Of a stretch of 64,000 nucleotides of DNA, positions 23,064 through 36,014 are shown piece after piece. Location of the stretch: positions 82,448 to 146,447 of the forward strand of contig QKYT01000255.1 of assembly GCA_003550305.1 (NCBI GenBank), given 5' to 3'. Under the pieces are notes generated by a model that saw nothing but the letters and a program-made list of their open reading frames with translations, did no database searches and was not told the DNA's origin. Each line of letters begins with the position of its first letter. Position 1 is the stretch's first letter. The translations under genes were made by a program, and so were the position numbers. The stretch is from Glomus cerebriforme (lineage: Eukaryota; Glomeromycota; Glomeromycetes; Glomerales; Glomeraceae).

Positions 23064-25971
23064 TATCGAGCATTCTGGAAATTAAACAAAAAAATACCAT
23101 TTTCAAAAAAAAATTTTAGATTAAATAATAAAATAGAAATTTTTGTGAATTGTAATTTATGATACACGTGCACAAATATGTGCACATGATTGTGTAACGA
23201 CAATATACAATTAATACTTTAACAACGAGGAATACGTTGTTTATTACTTAAGAACAAAGATCCATTGAAAAATTGATTCATAAATGAATTCTTTGTTGGA
23301 GAGTAACAAAAGTATTGAATTTTATATGGTCAGAATTCGATATAACGATACTTGATATAACAAATTCTCGTTAAATCGAACCTTCAGAAAATATAATAAT
23401 TATTATATCAAACTTATAAAATTTTGATATACCGTTAAGTGAATTTACACAATTTTGATCATAATCTACCAAATCAATTCTCCTCGAAATGAAAAAAATA
23501 AACAACTTACAAATAATAAAACTGTAATTAGTTATATTTTATTTTTTATAATGGGAGAAACGAAAAAGTTCGGCTCAATATTCTAATGAAGTTAAAATTT
23601 TGCTCTTTTTATATACATTTCATATGTGAGATGAAATTGGTAATACAAACATGCCATGCTGATCACACAAGACTAATTTTTTCATCATATGAATAAATAA
23701 TAAATAGAAATATTCGAAATTGTTGCATCTTAAAAAATTCAATTTTTTATTTTCACGTTTTTTTTTTCTAGTAAAAAAGAAAAAAGTGAAATATAAAAAA
23801 TTTCATACCGAATATTGTGATTATATCGTGATTGAGCGAATTATGAAATGCACGTGTTAAATTCGTTAGCGGATTCAATTTACATGTGAATTCGTGGAAT
23901 ATCACATTTTCGTGAAATTACCTAATAAAAAAATGTGTTTACCACGTGATATGAGTATCAACAAATTAAAATATTATTTGATTAGATTGTTTCATATCGT
24001 AAGTATAATTTATTAAATCTCGAATTAGTTACAATTAAAATTAATTGAATTCATAATAAATTATTTTGTAGACCTTTTTGAAACATTATATTATATTCAT
24101 ATTGAGACATAATGATGTTTAAAATCAACATCACAATTACTAGAATTCTTTCTTGATGATATAAAAAAAAAACAACTAATCTGCGAAATTACCAAAGAGA
24201 TAAAATAATTGGTTAGAAATAAATTTAATACATTAAGTTGCGAATCTGAAACCTTGTTTAACTAATTCGTTAACAATTGAGAGACATTTTTATAAAGTAA
24301 TAAAGAAATAAGAAAATTATTTAATAGCAATTAATTTATTCATTTTCGGGGACAGGGCTAACATTTTCCCCTTTATCTGTAAATTTTGCATGACCAAATA
24401 TAGTTATGCACGCGTGATTAGTTCATTTAAGTATTCATTAAAGCAACTTTATTATTATTATTACATCATTTTGGAGAATATTTTAATCAAAAAAGATTAA
24501 AGATTTGAAACTGTATCCTTCATCTAATTATATTAAAAGATTTATTGGCTCTGAAAATATTAACAAATGCTTAAAAATTTCATTTATCAATATTGTTATG
24601 TCTCAAGGTTCCACAAATTTCACTTTTTGACCATCTCGTGTTATTTGTTGACCAGGTTTATTTTATAATATAATTTCCTTATAGATCTGTTACACTATAA
24701 TTAATGATTTCCTTGTATGAATTTAATTAATTTAATTAATTTATTGATTTATCTATATAAAATTTAAAATTAAAAATCGAATTCGAAATTCTTTTAAATG
24801 GAACATTCTAACATAAGTTATTAAATATGTTTTATTAAATTGTTGTCATATTAAAAACAACAATAATAACTAGCTTTAAATAATGTTTTAAAATCTAAAT
24901 AGGATCAATTAATAATAGAATCTCATTTATTGAAAATCATTTTTCATATTGAATTTATGCTTGTCATTAAATATATCAAGTAATTCACACATTTAACTAC
25001 TGATTCAATCGTGTAAGGTACCAATCGTTGATACAGCTAAATGCCTTAGCTGGCTCATATAATGCAAGTTTATTGACGTCAAAAAATCATTATAATGAAA
25101 TTTAAAGGATTTAATTTAATATAATAATTAATAAATATTTACAACGACAAAAAATTTATTTTATTTACTCGGCCACAGTAATCGAGTATAATCCGAACAT
25201 GTTCGAATTTAGTTTCCTTCTAAATAATAATATTAAATTTCCATAATAGACGATATGAAAAATTCAAAAATGTGTAAAATATTGGTCAATCATATTTGTT
25301 TCACAAAACGAATAAAAACTACTATAAGGCAAGTCATCAGTAAAATGACAGGCATGTGTAAATTTTATGTTATCAACGTCTTTTATTGTACGGATCTGCA
25401 TTTAATTTAAAAATGTTTTGTTTAATTTACGGATATTTTTATTATTGCCACATGGTGCATTAGGTGCGCCGTGCGCTGATATGCCATGCCATGTAAATCT
25501 AAAATAATGAGTTTTTATGTAACCATGACATTTAATAAGAAACGTAGTGGTCGTAGAGCTGTGATTACTGAAACATTATGTTTTCACCCAAAGATTCCAC
25601 TGCAGTCTAGTTAATCAATTGAAAATCTTTGATTAATTACAAAATAAGTAACCACATATACTTTGGATTTACTTTAATATACTGCGCACTTTAATGATGC
25701 AATAAAATGTACAAAAAATTTATGAGCCCTTTTGCATATTTTCCAATTAATTTATAAATAATTTATGTACATTTTCTGTATATAGTACATTCTATGATTT
25801 ACGGGATATTCTTTTTTATAGGAATTTAATGTTGTGTTTCAATCTAATCAGAAATGTCAATTTTGTGATAATAATGCAAGGTATAATTTGATTTGTATCT
25901 TCATGTCCCTTTTATGTTTTACTATACATCATAATACATAAGTATATATTCTTCTACTGCATATATCATTA
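23064..25971. other. Upstream flank of the kinase gene and intergenic DNA
   Basis: It holds a perfect-armed palindrome at 23168-23185 and weak traces of the TATAACGAAC element near 23340-23400. The remainder is AT-rich with no coding frame, RNA gene or repeat ends I can support. Confidence 0.4.
23168..23185. promoter_or_regulatory. Palindrome upstream of the kinase start
   Basis: GTGCACA at 23168-23174 and TGTGCAC at 23179-23185 are exact inverted arms around a 4-base spacer, about 105-120 bases upstream of the kinase ATG. A CACGTG hexamer overlaps the left arm. Such dyads often bind dimeric regulators; a role here is inferred from position only. Confidence 0.35.
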
Positions 25972-26245
25972 ATTAACTAGGGAAACGGAAACCGTTTAAG
26001 TCCGTCGCGGTATCAAGATCAAAAATAACAAATTATTTGCGTTATGCCATTACGCGATCTTCTTTTTTAGTATGTTTCAGGAGTATTTTTTAGAAAAGTG
26101 TTACATAACAGATAATCATGATGTATTTTCAAAAAAAGGAAATAAAATTNATGTTTGTGANGGGGACAAAAANGGGGNATAAANCATTTTTTGTTAAGTC
26201 ATTACAGTAAATAGTCCTTCGCTAACGCTCCAGACAATTAATTCA
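25972..26245 (+). repeat. Dispersed repeat, copy 1 (AACTAGGGAAACGG...GCTCCAGAC)
   Basis: It begins ATTAACTAGGGAAACGGAAA, continues to AAGTCCG, and ends CCTTCGCTAACGCTCCAGAC then AATTAATT. The same start and end occur in the same orientation at 26907-27085. Five single N bases between 26150 and 26184 show this copy was hard to assemble. Confidence 0.6.
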
Positions 26246-26906
26246 TTATTGTAGATTTATAGCATCGTGAGGATATATATGATAGGTGCCATAATAAATC
26301 GTGTGGACGAAAAAATCATAAGACTTGTTTTGTGTTTTACCCACTAATTACATAATATTAATTGTTTTTAAGGATTTGTTTATTTATTATATTGGAATGC
26401 CTTACTAAATTTGACAAACAACATCCTTTTTTACCAAATATGGGTAGTTATAGATTAGATCATGCGTTACGTTATTTATTTGTAATAATTATGAAACAAT
26501 ATTAAAAGAAGGAAATTTCCGAAATAAACAAAATATTCTTAAATATTTCATTTAAGCATTCAAGCACGAAATTAATTTGATTCGATTTCAGAATTTCCAG
26601 ATCAAGTAATTCTATTAATTTTGATGATGACATTCCGGAAATAAATCCGAATCGTATGCTATAGAAACAACATCTAACATCTATAAACACAATTATATTT
26701 TATTTCATCATACAAATTTATCGATGTTTCGTATTATTGTAAATATTTATAACATTAACATACATATATTCGAAATTAAATTAATTTTGTTTCATAAAAT
26801 AAAATTTCAAATCAATATTGATGTTTTAATCACTACTATAGAACATTCTATCTCTGTAAACATATTCAAATATGTACGGTATACCTTTTTTAAACAAAAT
26901 ATTATC
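26246..26906. other. Spacer between two copies of a dispersed repeat
   Basis: AT-rich, with short overlapping frames on both strands that have no motif and are not accepted. Confidence 0.4.
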
Positions 26907-27085
26907 ATTAAACTAGGGAACGGAAAACCATTGTTAAGTCCGGAGTAAAAAGTCAAGAAGCATAATTTTATGTGAAGAAGATATTGTGCGACGCAGGAAA
27001 CCAATAATTTATCGATTCAATTATTGATCAGCGGACACTTTTGTGTTACCTTGCATAGCACCTTCGCTTCGCTCCGGACTAATTA
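26907..27085 (+). repeat. Dispersed repeat, copy 2
   Basis: It starts ATTAAACTAGGGAACGGAAA with AAGTCCGGAG shortly after, and ends CCTTCGCTTCGCTCCGGAC followed by an AATT run. The GTCCGGAG word near the start and its inverse CTCCGGAC at the end may pair. It is shorter than copy 1 by about 95 bases. Confidence 0.6.
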
Positions 27086-28740
27086 ATTAATTAATTAATT
27101 AAAAACGCCCACTTTATGTTAGAGCTATTATTGGTGATAATCTTGTTGTAATGAACATCGCAACGAAATGTGGGTTAGAATTACATGCAACATTAACGAT
27201 ACAAAATTAGTTTAGACAATGTTCGCGCATATACTATTGTTCATTCCCCCAAATTTTTGAGTGGTTCATATAAGACCAAAAATAAACAATGAATTTTTAC
27301 ACAATCTAGATTTGATGGAATTAATATAAATTTTCCGATTTGTTTAGAATTGCAGATCAATTCGTATGTATTTTTAATTTGAACATTCAACCAATATTAT
27401 GTTATTACCTGTTACAGAGTTTGTGATTGGTTCAACACGTTCACATGACTATAAACCAATTAATTTGTCAATGTACAGATCTTATGCCATGTCAAAATCT
27501 GATGTAAAAATACAATTTGATTAATGAGTTGGTATTTAATTGTTATGCGTGAAAGATTTTTAGCTAATCGTATCACACTTTCATGCTTGATTGATATTTA
27601 AACTTAAACCTTTTATTTCTATTAAAGGTTAAACAGTTAAACTATTTTCAAATATTTTTCTATTATAAATTTTTCATCAAACTATTTTTAAGTTTTGAAT
27701 ATTGGAATAAAGTTTAGAGTTTAGAGTTTAAGGGTTGTCTATTGATTTTCGTAGTATTAAATGACCAAAAAGAAATATTCCGTAGTACCAATTTTCTGTA
27801 CAATATAAAATTTTGTAATACTAACATAAAAAGGATAAAATTCATATGGAATGGTTCTGAACTTTTTAAAATTTTCAATTTAAAAAAATACTTTTAAAAA
27901 ATTTCGTATGAAGTTTTAAAACCCTTGCGAATCCCTAATTGTTTTGGCGAATCCAAAATAAAGAATATTATTGGCTTCCATTTTTTCGGTTTAGTTTTTG
28001 AGTTGACTTGTCTTGTAAGTTGCAAAGTAATGTTTTATATTTTATATACTTTGGATATTTTAAAGAATTCAAGATAGAACATTTATGAGTTATTAGCATT
28101 TCACATTTAACTTTATTTTTTTCATACAAATATTTTTCAAACAAAATAAACTAGTTCCAGGATTAAGTAAATTGTTTAATAGGTTTAATAGGTATTGAAA
28201 GATTTAAATTTTAAATTTTGCTAAATTTGAGTGGTAGTTATGGGTGTTTTTTGCAATAATAACTATATCAGATATGCATTGTTTTTATATAGTACTTAGA
28301 AAATAACATGTATTACCGTACTTAAGACTTAATCATAAATGAATTACATATTTGAAAATTGTTAAAAATATTTGTTTACTATTTTTCTTTCGTTTCTAAA
28401 TGTTACACAATGTTTACCAATCAAATTTGAGATCTCATGTGGCGGTAAATTATTTAGCCGACTGTTTTTTGTTTGGACCAACAAATTTTAATAAAAATCA
28501 ATTTAAAGGGATTAGTCTACCCTTTATATGTACTGTAGAAAGATGTACGTTTTTAGAAGAATTATTACACTTTATCAAGATAGGGAGAAGGGACAATAAA
28601 TGCCTAACAAGAATCCTATTTGACCTGAATTTTTTTATCGGTAAATATTTTAGTTTTACTATCAGGAAAAAATACATCATACTATCTATGATATATTAAT
28701 TTATAATATTCGTTCTTTTTTTTATATGGAACGTTCAACT
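27086..28740. other. AT-rich intergenic DNA
   Basis: It opens with an (AATT)n run. A 99-codon plus-strand frame at 28400-28699 has a little compositional complexity but no recognisable domain and ends just before the kinase relic; I do not accept it as a gene. Confidence 0.35.
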
Positions 28741-29275
28741 ATGTCTTCTCGAAACCCCGATCAAAAAGCAAAATCAATCTTGTCTTCGAAAAATGATTAG
28801 ATTGTGAAAAGGAACAAAGTACCATCAGGTTGTAAAATTAAACTGGACTAGTGGAAATATAATTTGCGATGCATTTAACACAATTTATTCCGCAGTTGCC
28901 TAGAATGAAGATACTGAACAATGAACACTTAATAGGCTTACAAAAGTTCTAAAGAAACTTAATGATTCAAAAATATGAACAAAGCTTTATAAAAAATTTT
29001 TCTTATAGTTGATCTTGAAGGAAATTCATCAATAAAGGCTTCGGATATTTTTTGAATTATCATATAATTTAATTGTTAATCAGTCGTAGTTTGTCATAAA
29101 ATTATCAACACCAAACTCACACTCTTCAGAAAAAGTCTCCCATTAAACATTTCCACTCGTCCAGTTTTTAAATTTTTCTTAAGTCACAACCTAACTTAAT
29201 CACTTTTTCGAAGATTTGATTTGCTTTTTGACTCATATTCAACGGTCATATAAATCAAATCCTCAATTTAAATTA
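28741..29275. pseudogene. Second inverted pair of kinase gene fragments
   Basis: The plus strand from 28741 begins with the same MSSR start as the kinase at 23063, then a stop, then traces of NWTSGNI (about 28846), AFNTIYSAV, DEDTEQ and KKLNDSKNM. It then jumps to a C-lobe trace (IKASDIF, about 29030). From about 29146 to 29275 the homology returns on the minus strand as the N-terminal segment again. The two N-terminal pieces form an imperfect inverted repeat of about 130 bases around a spacer of about 290. It is clearly non-coding now. Confidence 0.75.
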
Positions 29276-30442
29276 ATTAGATTATTTGAATTTATTTTGC
29301 CATGTAATGTATATACTATCCACTCACAGTAAAGTACACATGAGCTTAATACATGTTTTTTGATTGGTTAGGTACATGAAGCTTTTAAATGAACGAAAAC
29401 TCATTGAAAATTGATCAATTAATTATTATCTGTAGCAGAACTGCAGAACAAATATAAATATTCACATGACTTTATTTTCTCGATAATATCATCTGTCCTT
29501 AATGTCTAAAAAGGAGATTTTTTTGGTTAATTCAATTCGCTGTCTATTTATTTATCATGCAGCACCCATCATTCCATGTGATCAAGAATTGCCACGCGAT
29601 TACACAAGTCAACCTAAAATGAAAGATTAACGCATGTTTCAAGGGGCTTATAAACCAAATTTGTCGATCTACCATTTATAGAAATATATAGGCATTAAAA
29701 TGTTTGTTTTATTTTATTTAAATTAAAAATTACCAAATAAATAAATAAAAATATTATATTTTTGTGATTTAAAATAAATAAATAAAAGAAATAATCAGCA
29801 ATATGTGTAGATTTAATTAAAAAATTTCCTGATGCGTTTTCATTTTACTTATAAATTCTTTGAAGAAACGTGATATGATTTGTATTAGAAATGTAAATCA
29901 CATTAAGAATTAAATGAAAGTTGCATCTGTTATTATTATCCGGCTGACAATCAAAGCTGGACCAACCCATTATTAGAATCGAACTGATTTTAAAAGCCCA
30001 TTAAAAGTATTAAGAGTCTAATAAAAAGGTAACTAAAAATCAAAATTCCAGTCCATTATAATAGATTCCTAATAAGCCTTTACCATCAGATATTAAATTA
30101 TTAGCTAATCAGAGACCATTTAATGTATCTTCCGTAACCATGGATTTCGTAATCTTTCATTATTTTGGGTTTCAACAATATCTAATAAAGATTTATATGT
30201 TTACAAATTTTATCTATTTTATTCACTAAGTAAATTCACATCATTTAAAAAATTAAAAAAATGATCTTAATAATAACTGATAAATTCTTTTGAAAGGTTT
30301 TTTCGATCAAAAATATAATATCCAACGTAAATCATAATAATAATAAAACATTGAAGAATAGTAAAGATAAAATTATATGGAAAGAGGAGAATGGATAAAT
30401 ATATGGTTGATTTAATAAATTTGAGATAATATCAATAGTAAT
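29276..30442. other. AT-rich intergenic DNA
   Basis: No coding frame or repeat ends recognised. Confidence 0.4.
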
Positions 30443-30675
30443 GTTGTAGCCCAAACGTAACCATGTCCCGAATCCGACTTGGGATATCCCAAATCAAGCT
30501 TGGGACAATCCTATGTCCGAAATTTAACCATATCCCAAACAAAACTAGTAAATTTTAAATGTTTAAGACGTCTCAAACTACCATTTAAGACTGGGTTAGT
30601 TTGGGACATGGTCAAGTTTCGGATATAAGGTTTTCCCAAGTTTGATTTGGGACATGGTAGTGTTTGGGCTACAAC
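30443..30675. mobile_element. Small foldback element with 6-bp flanking repeat
   Basis: Inverted ends GTTGTAGCCCAAACGTAACC (left) and GTTGTAGCCCAAACACTACC (right, reverse complement) continue inward with CATGTCCC. AGTAAT flanks both ends (30437-30442, 30676-30681). The interior is non-coding and repeats GGGACA/TGTCCC words. The superfamily is not certain. Confidence 0.7.
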
Positions 30676-30741
30676 AGTAATAAATAATAATGGAATTAAT
30701 ATTTGGAGAGATCAAGATTAATGATTGCGATGAAGTAATTA

Positions 30742-30930
30742 CAGCACTAGCAAAGTTTTTGGTCACAGCCAGTTATGTTAGTCATAACAGTCACAATCAA
30801 TTATGTTCAGTTACATTTAGTCATATTCAAAAATAGCTATCCATTTTCATAAACGGGCTGAATGTGACTGAATGTAAATAAAATAACTAAAATGACTGGC
30901 TGTGACTGAAAAAATTTTACTGGTGGTCCA
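30742..30930. mobile_element. Short inverted-repeat element with 10-bp target duplication
   Basis: GAAGTAATTA occurs immediately on both sides (30732-30741 and 30931-30940). The inverted ends share TTTTT...GTCACAGCCAGT about 20 bases inside each border. The interior has TTATGTTAGTCAT-type words also seen near 36.7 and 44.9 kb. A 9-11 bp duplication fits Mutator-like elements; it is non-autonomous. Confidence 0.7.
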
Positions 30931-30940
30931 GAAGTAATTA

Positions 30941-33780
30941 AGTAATTAGTATAAGAGGTATTAATTATTCGATTTAATTTTTATAAATTTATTTCTTTTT
31001 AAGAAAAATAAATCAAAAACAAATTTAAATGAATTGATGATAATATTCATACAGTACGTTATTTCAATAAAAAAAATATCGATCTTTATTACTTGTTATT
31101 ATATAAGTTTTTATTATTTAGCTACCTTTCTATTTAACCGGAAGAGAATATGAAAATTATGTCCGAGAACCGAGAGGTAACTGACAAAAATTGAAGAGTT
31201 GAAGAATCTTACTTAAAATATTATAATGAAATCGAAGATAAAATATTCGAAATAATTTACACGAGTAAGAAAATATTAAACACCAAAATTGTTCATTAAA
31301 TGCGAATTATTGACAATAGAAAAGTAACCGTATTTATTTAGCTTTCTATAGAATGCCTCTATAAGGAATTAAATAAAATAAAGATAATACTTTTTAAAAT
31401 ATTGTAAAAAAGATAGTAACATTCATTGCAATCAAAAACAGTTAAAGTTACTCTTTTTATTGGAAACTTCCAGTATTGATATAAATTTTACGTTAGAGAT
31501 TAGCAATAAATCATATTTTTTTTTTTTAAAAAAAAAAAAGAGAAATTTATGTATTGTCTTTTTCATTTTGCAGGTTGATTTAATGGTTAAAAATTCGGCC
31601 GAAATTAAATAATTGCTTAGCCTATAGCTATTTCTCCTGAACACCACATAGAACGAGGGCTTACCATACTATAAGTATAAAGATTTAAATTAGTCACTTT
31701 CATTCGTACAAAAGTGTCCGGTCCAATGCAAAGGAAATAATGTCGCCTCCTATAAAATAGAAAAGGTCTTTGATTAGCAAAAACTGAAAAGAAAAAAGGT
31801 ATATTCCCATAAACTGGTCAGATTTTCTTTCCTAAAGTGAGAGAAAATTCCAACTTGGTCCATCCGCTACACCCAGCCTCTTTTTAAGTTTGCTACACAG
31901 GGTTACATTTGAAACACTAACCTTTTCAACAATATTCCATACAGGAACTGGGATACTTATTAACACCTTGATAGTTTTCGTGGAGATGATGATGTTGTAT
32001 CCTTTTGCCCTTCTTTTGGTGTTGTACACACCATTGCACTCATCAATTCCGGGTTGAGTTTTTTGACTTCAAAACCTTTCAAACACAAAACTTTGCTGTT
32101 ATAATGATGTAATGATACTATAACTATATTTTTAATCCAAATTAGGCATCACGAATTCACAATTTTATATGTTAGAACGACTACCGCTATATTTATGGTT
32201 TGGTAAAATTTCTAGGAAAGAGTTCGAAGAATTTTTTGTGAAGGCGATATATATATTTTTATTTTGGATAATCTTGACACATAGCGTAATAAAGATGAGT
32301 CAGAGCTCAGAGAGAGAGAGAGAGCGTGACACATTGTGACATATATTTTTGTATGATTGATTGATTGAACGGAGTGACAAAAATCTAGTATTAATTAATT
32401 GAAAATAATTTGAAAAATGAATTTGCTTCATTTTTGCGCGATACGTAAAAATTATGGCATAATCGTTATCATTATTTCATATCGGCACTATTATGATTTA
32501 CGCGTCATGATGACTCAAAGTTTGTGTTTATAGTTTCATGAATTGCACGCGCATGTAGTCAGGTGCATAATCAACAAGAAAACCATCTTGTAAGTTCATG
32601 TGATGCCAATTCTAATTCAAAAATTCCAAAGGAATCAAAAGTGATTCAAAAGAGAGAAACCCATAGATCTTCTGAACCAAACAAATTCAGTATGTTTTGT
32701 CGAAAAAAATTTAACCTATAAAAATAAATTTTTTTAAATATCATATGACTTCCATAGCTACATGTAGGACATGAAATGAGGATTCATCAATTCACGGATT
32801 TTTCAGAATTCGGATTGGACTTTAAAAAAATCTAATAGTGATTTTATCCGATTCGAAAAAAAAATATATTCGGATTTAATTCTGAATTTATTAATAATTT
32901 CTTGAATCTAGAGAAATTCCGAATTAGGGTTAGGAATCCGGTTCCATGCCCTAGCCACCAGACCAAAAGTACATCATCGAGATCATTCTCACATAGACTA
33001 CTCATGGACTTCCAATGACTAACGGTCCAAATCGACCGATTTGAAGGACAATTGGGTGAAGAGAGAAATGCAAATTGTATTGTTATCATTATATTGATAA
33101 TAATATACAATATATAGCTGTTAGTTAATTCCTGTTTAAAAAATTTATTAAATAAATTTAAAATGTTAAAATAGTCGGTACAAGCAATGTGCACAACATT
33201 CACAGTTATATCGACCGTCGCATTCATCACAAAGATTAAATTATATGAATTCAAATGAAAGACAGCCAAACACAATGATGAATTTATAATTAAATAATTT
33301 CTTACAACATGATGGCTCACCAATTCATGTTACTAATTAATATATCATTATATATTAAAGTTATATATAGTTTTTAATTATTTCGACAGCCAACTTGATG
33401 TAATAAATTATAGAATGTGTCCCACAGCCTATACAACCTACACAGCAACAACCTTAGCCATTACTGGACATTTACAGTCAAAACCTCTACAGAATAATAT
33501 GTCAAATAGATAAATCATACCAAATAGTTCCTCCATTAAATAATGATCACAAGTCAATGATAATATGTATAGTACTCGTGAACCACAGCATCCTGGTTAT
33601 CTTCTAATACAGCCTAATAGTTCTGGATATATTCACTCTTCAGAGGATAACTACATCGTTTTTCTTTTGAATAGGCTTTGTCCGCCACGTGCCGAATGTT
33701 AATGCTATTTCAGATCACGTTGTTACGTTAATGGACTATCCATGGACGAAGCTTGCTATTATTATTACTAGATTTGAAAA
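30941..33780. other. Intergenic DNA with weak coding-like traces
   Basis: A minus-strand open stretch at 31832-32060 reads IDECNGVYNTKRRAKGYNI and onward to a TAG; it has varied codons but no start or family. Near 33430-33710 the plus strand shows QPIQPTQQQP and STREPQHPGYLLIQPNSSGY in different frames, probably a decayed low-complexity protein. A short GA repeat lies near 32310. I do not call any of these a gene. Confidence 0.35.
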
Positions 33781-33985
33781 TTATTGATATTTCTGATGGT
33801 GCTGCTTCTTTCCGCTACTTTCACTCTCATTAACAAGAATTTGAAGTTGCTCAACCATATTCTTTGCTGCCATATGATCTGTTCTGTTGTTCACATTACC
33901 TGCCAAAAGGCAGTTTTCAAGGTACGATTTCACTATTTCTATCATCCATTATCCTGCTCCTCTTTTACCATATTTCTGATTACTT
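33781..33985 (-). pseudogene. Coding relic of unknown family
   Basis: The minus strand from about 33950 is open to a TAA at 33783-33781 and reads WMIEIVKSYLENCLLAGNVN, RTDHMAAKNMVEQLQILVNE, then a charged tail. An upstream segment in the same frame (KYGKRGAG) is separated by a stop. The helical, well-mixed composition indicates real former coding sequence, likely from a high-copy gene or transposon, but I cannot name it. Confidence 0.45.
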
Positions 33986-34993
33986 TTTAACGCCCATCCT
34001 CTTTTCAATTCAAATGTTTTTCAAAAGCTATATTTAAAATAATATTATCAACAAAATTTACTACTTTAAGAAAAGAAAAATAATACTTATTATATCTAGT
34101 AATTTACAAGCTTGGTTATTGATTTTTTCCTTGTTTATTTTATCTAAAAATTATATAATATACATAAATGACGAAAAAAAAATTTTTTGGATTATTATTT
34201 GTCTTACAGTTTCAATTGAATCAGCGATCAAAACTCTGCTTTGCCTTGTATCCATACTAATAACATCATTAACGCCAACGGTATCTAATCGTTTCAGTCT
34301 TTATTACACCTTCTTTTACTTTATTTGCTAAATCCAATCAAATCCAATAAATGCATATTACAAGACCATATCATCTATTAAAAAAAAATTGCTTATTTTA
34401 TAGCGCTACTTGTCCTTTTTTTATTCATATCATCAGGTTTCCGTACACTACAATAAAAGTAAAATAATTTTGTTCAACTTGAATTTTTTTTTTGTTTGTT
34501 CAGGAATAAATATTTGAAAATGCTTACGCATCGTTTTATTGAGTAACGATTTTACTATATCTGAAGCTTCTAGTTACATTATAACTATTAATAAAGTAGA
34601 TAATTTAATGATGAATATTCTTGATCAAAGTTACGGTTTATAAATTTAAATGTTAAAACGGGATTGGTTGCATTGGTTACACGTAAAACTCGTTTCCATG
34701 TGAGTTACAGATCCTAGTTTTAAATTACATAGCGTTAATTTTTATTTATGAGCATCTTTTTTCATAAAGAATTCTTCGGATACCAAGTAAAAAATAAAAT
34801 CAAAACGAAGAGAAAATAGAAAAATCGAGAAAGTTAATACCCGCGAATAAACATGCTTAGACTAATAATTATATTAATCAATTATTTGAATAATTGAATT
34901 TCACTTTTTATTTGTTATATGGGTTAAAAAAAAAAATTAAATCTTTAAAAAAGATCAAGCATAATTCTAAAGGAATATATCCTTCAAAGTTTT
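33986..34993. other. Intergenic, 3' side of the nuclease-like gene A
   Basis: Mostly AT-rich. The last 90 bases before 34994 stay open on the minus strand in the alternative reading of the final exon of gene A. No other feature. Confidence 0.4.
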
Positions 34994-36014
34994 TTACAAT
35001 ACCAGACGCCATTTGGTTTGATGTAGCAATACCTATAATAAAAATTTTTTAAGTTAAAAATATTCTTTTTTTTTCCTAAACAAATTTATGAACATACCGC
35101 CAGAATAAATGCCGCAGACATACAAGTTAATATGAAATGTTCTAAAGAGAAAATTATTTATTAAGAAACAAGAAAATAAAAAAATAATGAATATACAGTA
35201 ATATTTTAAATAATATTTTACCTATTTCATTTCTATAATACGCATACTTGATAATTTTCGCAATCTCTTTATCTCGATCATCAATATATTGAAGTTCTTC
35301 ATTTTCTGTATCGTTCGTATAAGTAGCACCGATTACTTTAATTGCTTCATTTTTATATTTTGCAATTGCAAATTGTTTAAATCTTTGAGCTCGTTCTTTA
35401 ACTTCAGACCTAGCATTATTTCTAGAACTTTGTGCATGTTTTCCATAATTCATATTTAGCCATTTAGTTTCAACCACCAAATAAACTCCATAATCTGATC
35501 CAAATATTAAACCATTATTATCATCAATATCATCGTTAAATTCCCATTGAATATGAACGAGATATTTAAATCCAGGAATAATCTTTATAAACTTATCATT
35601 GACATCATCATTTATTAAACGGGTTTTCAACTCTTCTACTGAATTATTTTTATCATAATTTTGAATCCATTCACTTCTTTTTCTTTTATCTACATCCTTT
35701 AAATTATCAACAAGAGGTTTAAACCAATTTTTACAAATAGGAATAATATTCTTCAATGTATTTTTATCATAATCAATATATAATTGTCTAGTATAAAGTT
35801 GATTCGGTATATCATTTAAAATATAACGGTTCATAACTCTAACATTATTCCTTTGAAACTCTTCCTGAAGTAATATGTCAATATTATTATAAACATAATC
35901 ATCATTTTCCAAAATATGAGAAGAATTTATGGATAAAATTTGTGAACAAATTTTAAAAATAAATTTTTGAATATCTTTATTTTCACTCATGTTTATTGTA
36001 TATCGACTTATCAA
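34994..36014 (-). CDS. PD-(D/E)XK nuclease-like family protein, paralogue A
   Basis: I join exon 1 (36014-35222, phase 1), exon 2 (35141-35098) and exon 3 (35032-34994) to give about 291 residues. An N-terminal helical region has CKNWFKP; PGFKYL (147-152) precedes the presumed nuclease core. The core reads FGSDYGVYLVVETKW: Asp174, then Glu182-x-Lys184, followed by KERAQRFKQFA and a strand KVIGATYTND. An Asp, an ExK on the next strand, a helix with Gln, then a strand is the order of restriction-endonuclease-like folds, so this is a plausible nuclease; that is inference from motif order only. Exon 2 adds a hydrophobic stretch (FILTCMSAAFILA). Exon 3 is uncertain: the canonical join gives 12 residues and a stop, while a GTTCAT donor would continue as IATSNQMASGIVKNFEG, closer to paralogue C. 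Confidence 0.75.

Noticed and set aside
32880..33010. tRNA/SINE-like A-box word (TGGTCTGGTGGCTAGGGC on the minus strand)
   Set aside because: No foldable cloverleaf or clear B box follows; an A-box-like word alone is insufficient.
32844..33323. 159-codon minus-strand frame
   Set aside because: Composition changes abruptly within it, no domain is seen, and part overlaps a less AT-rich patch that looks like a repeat fragment.
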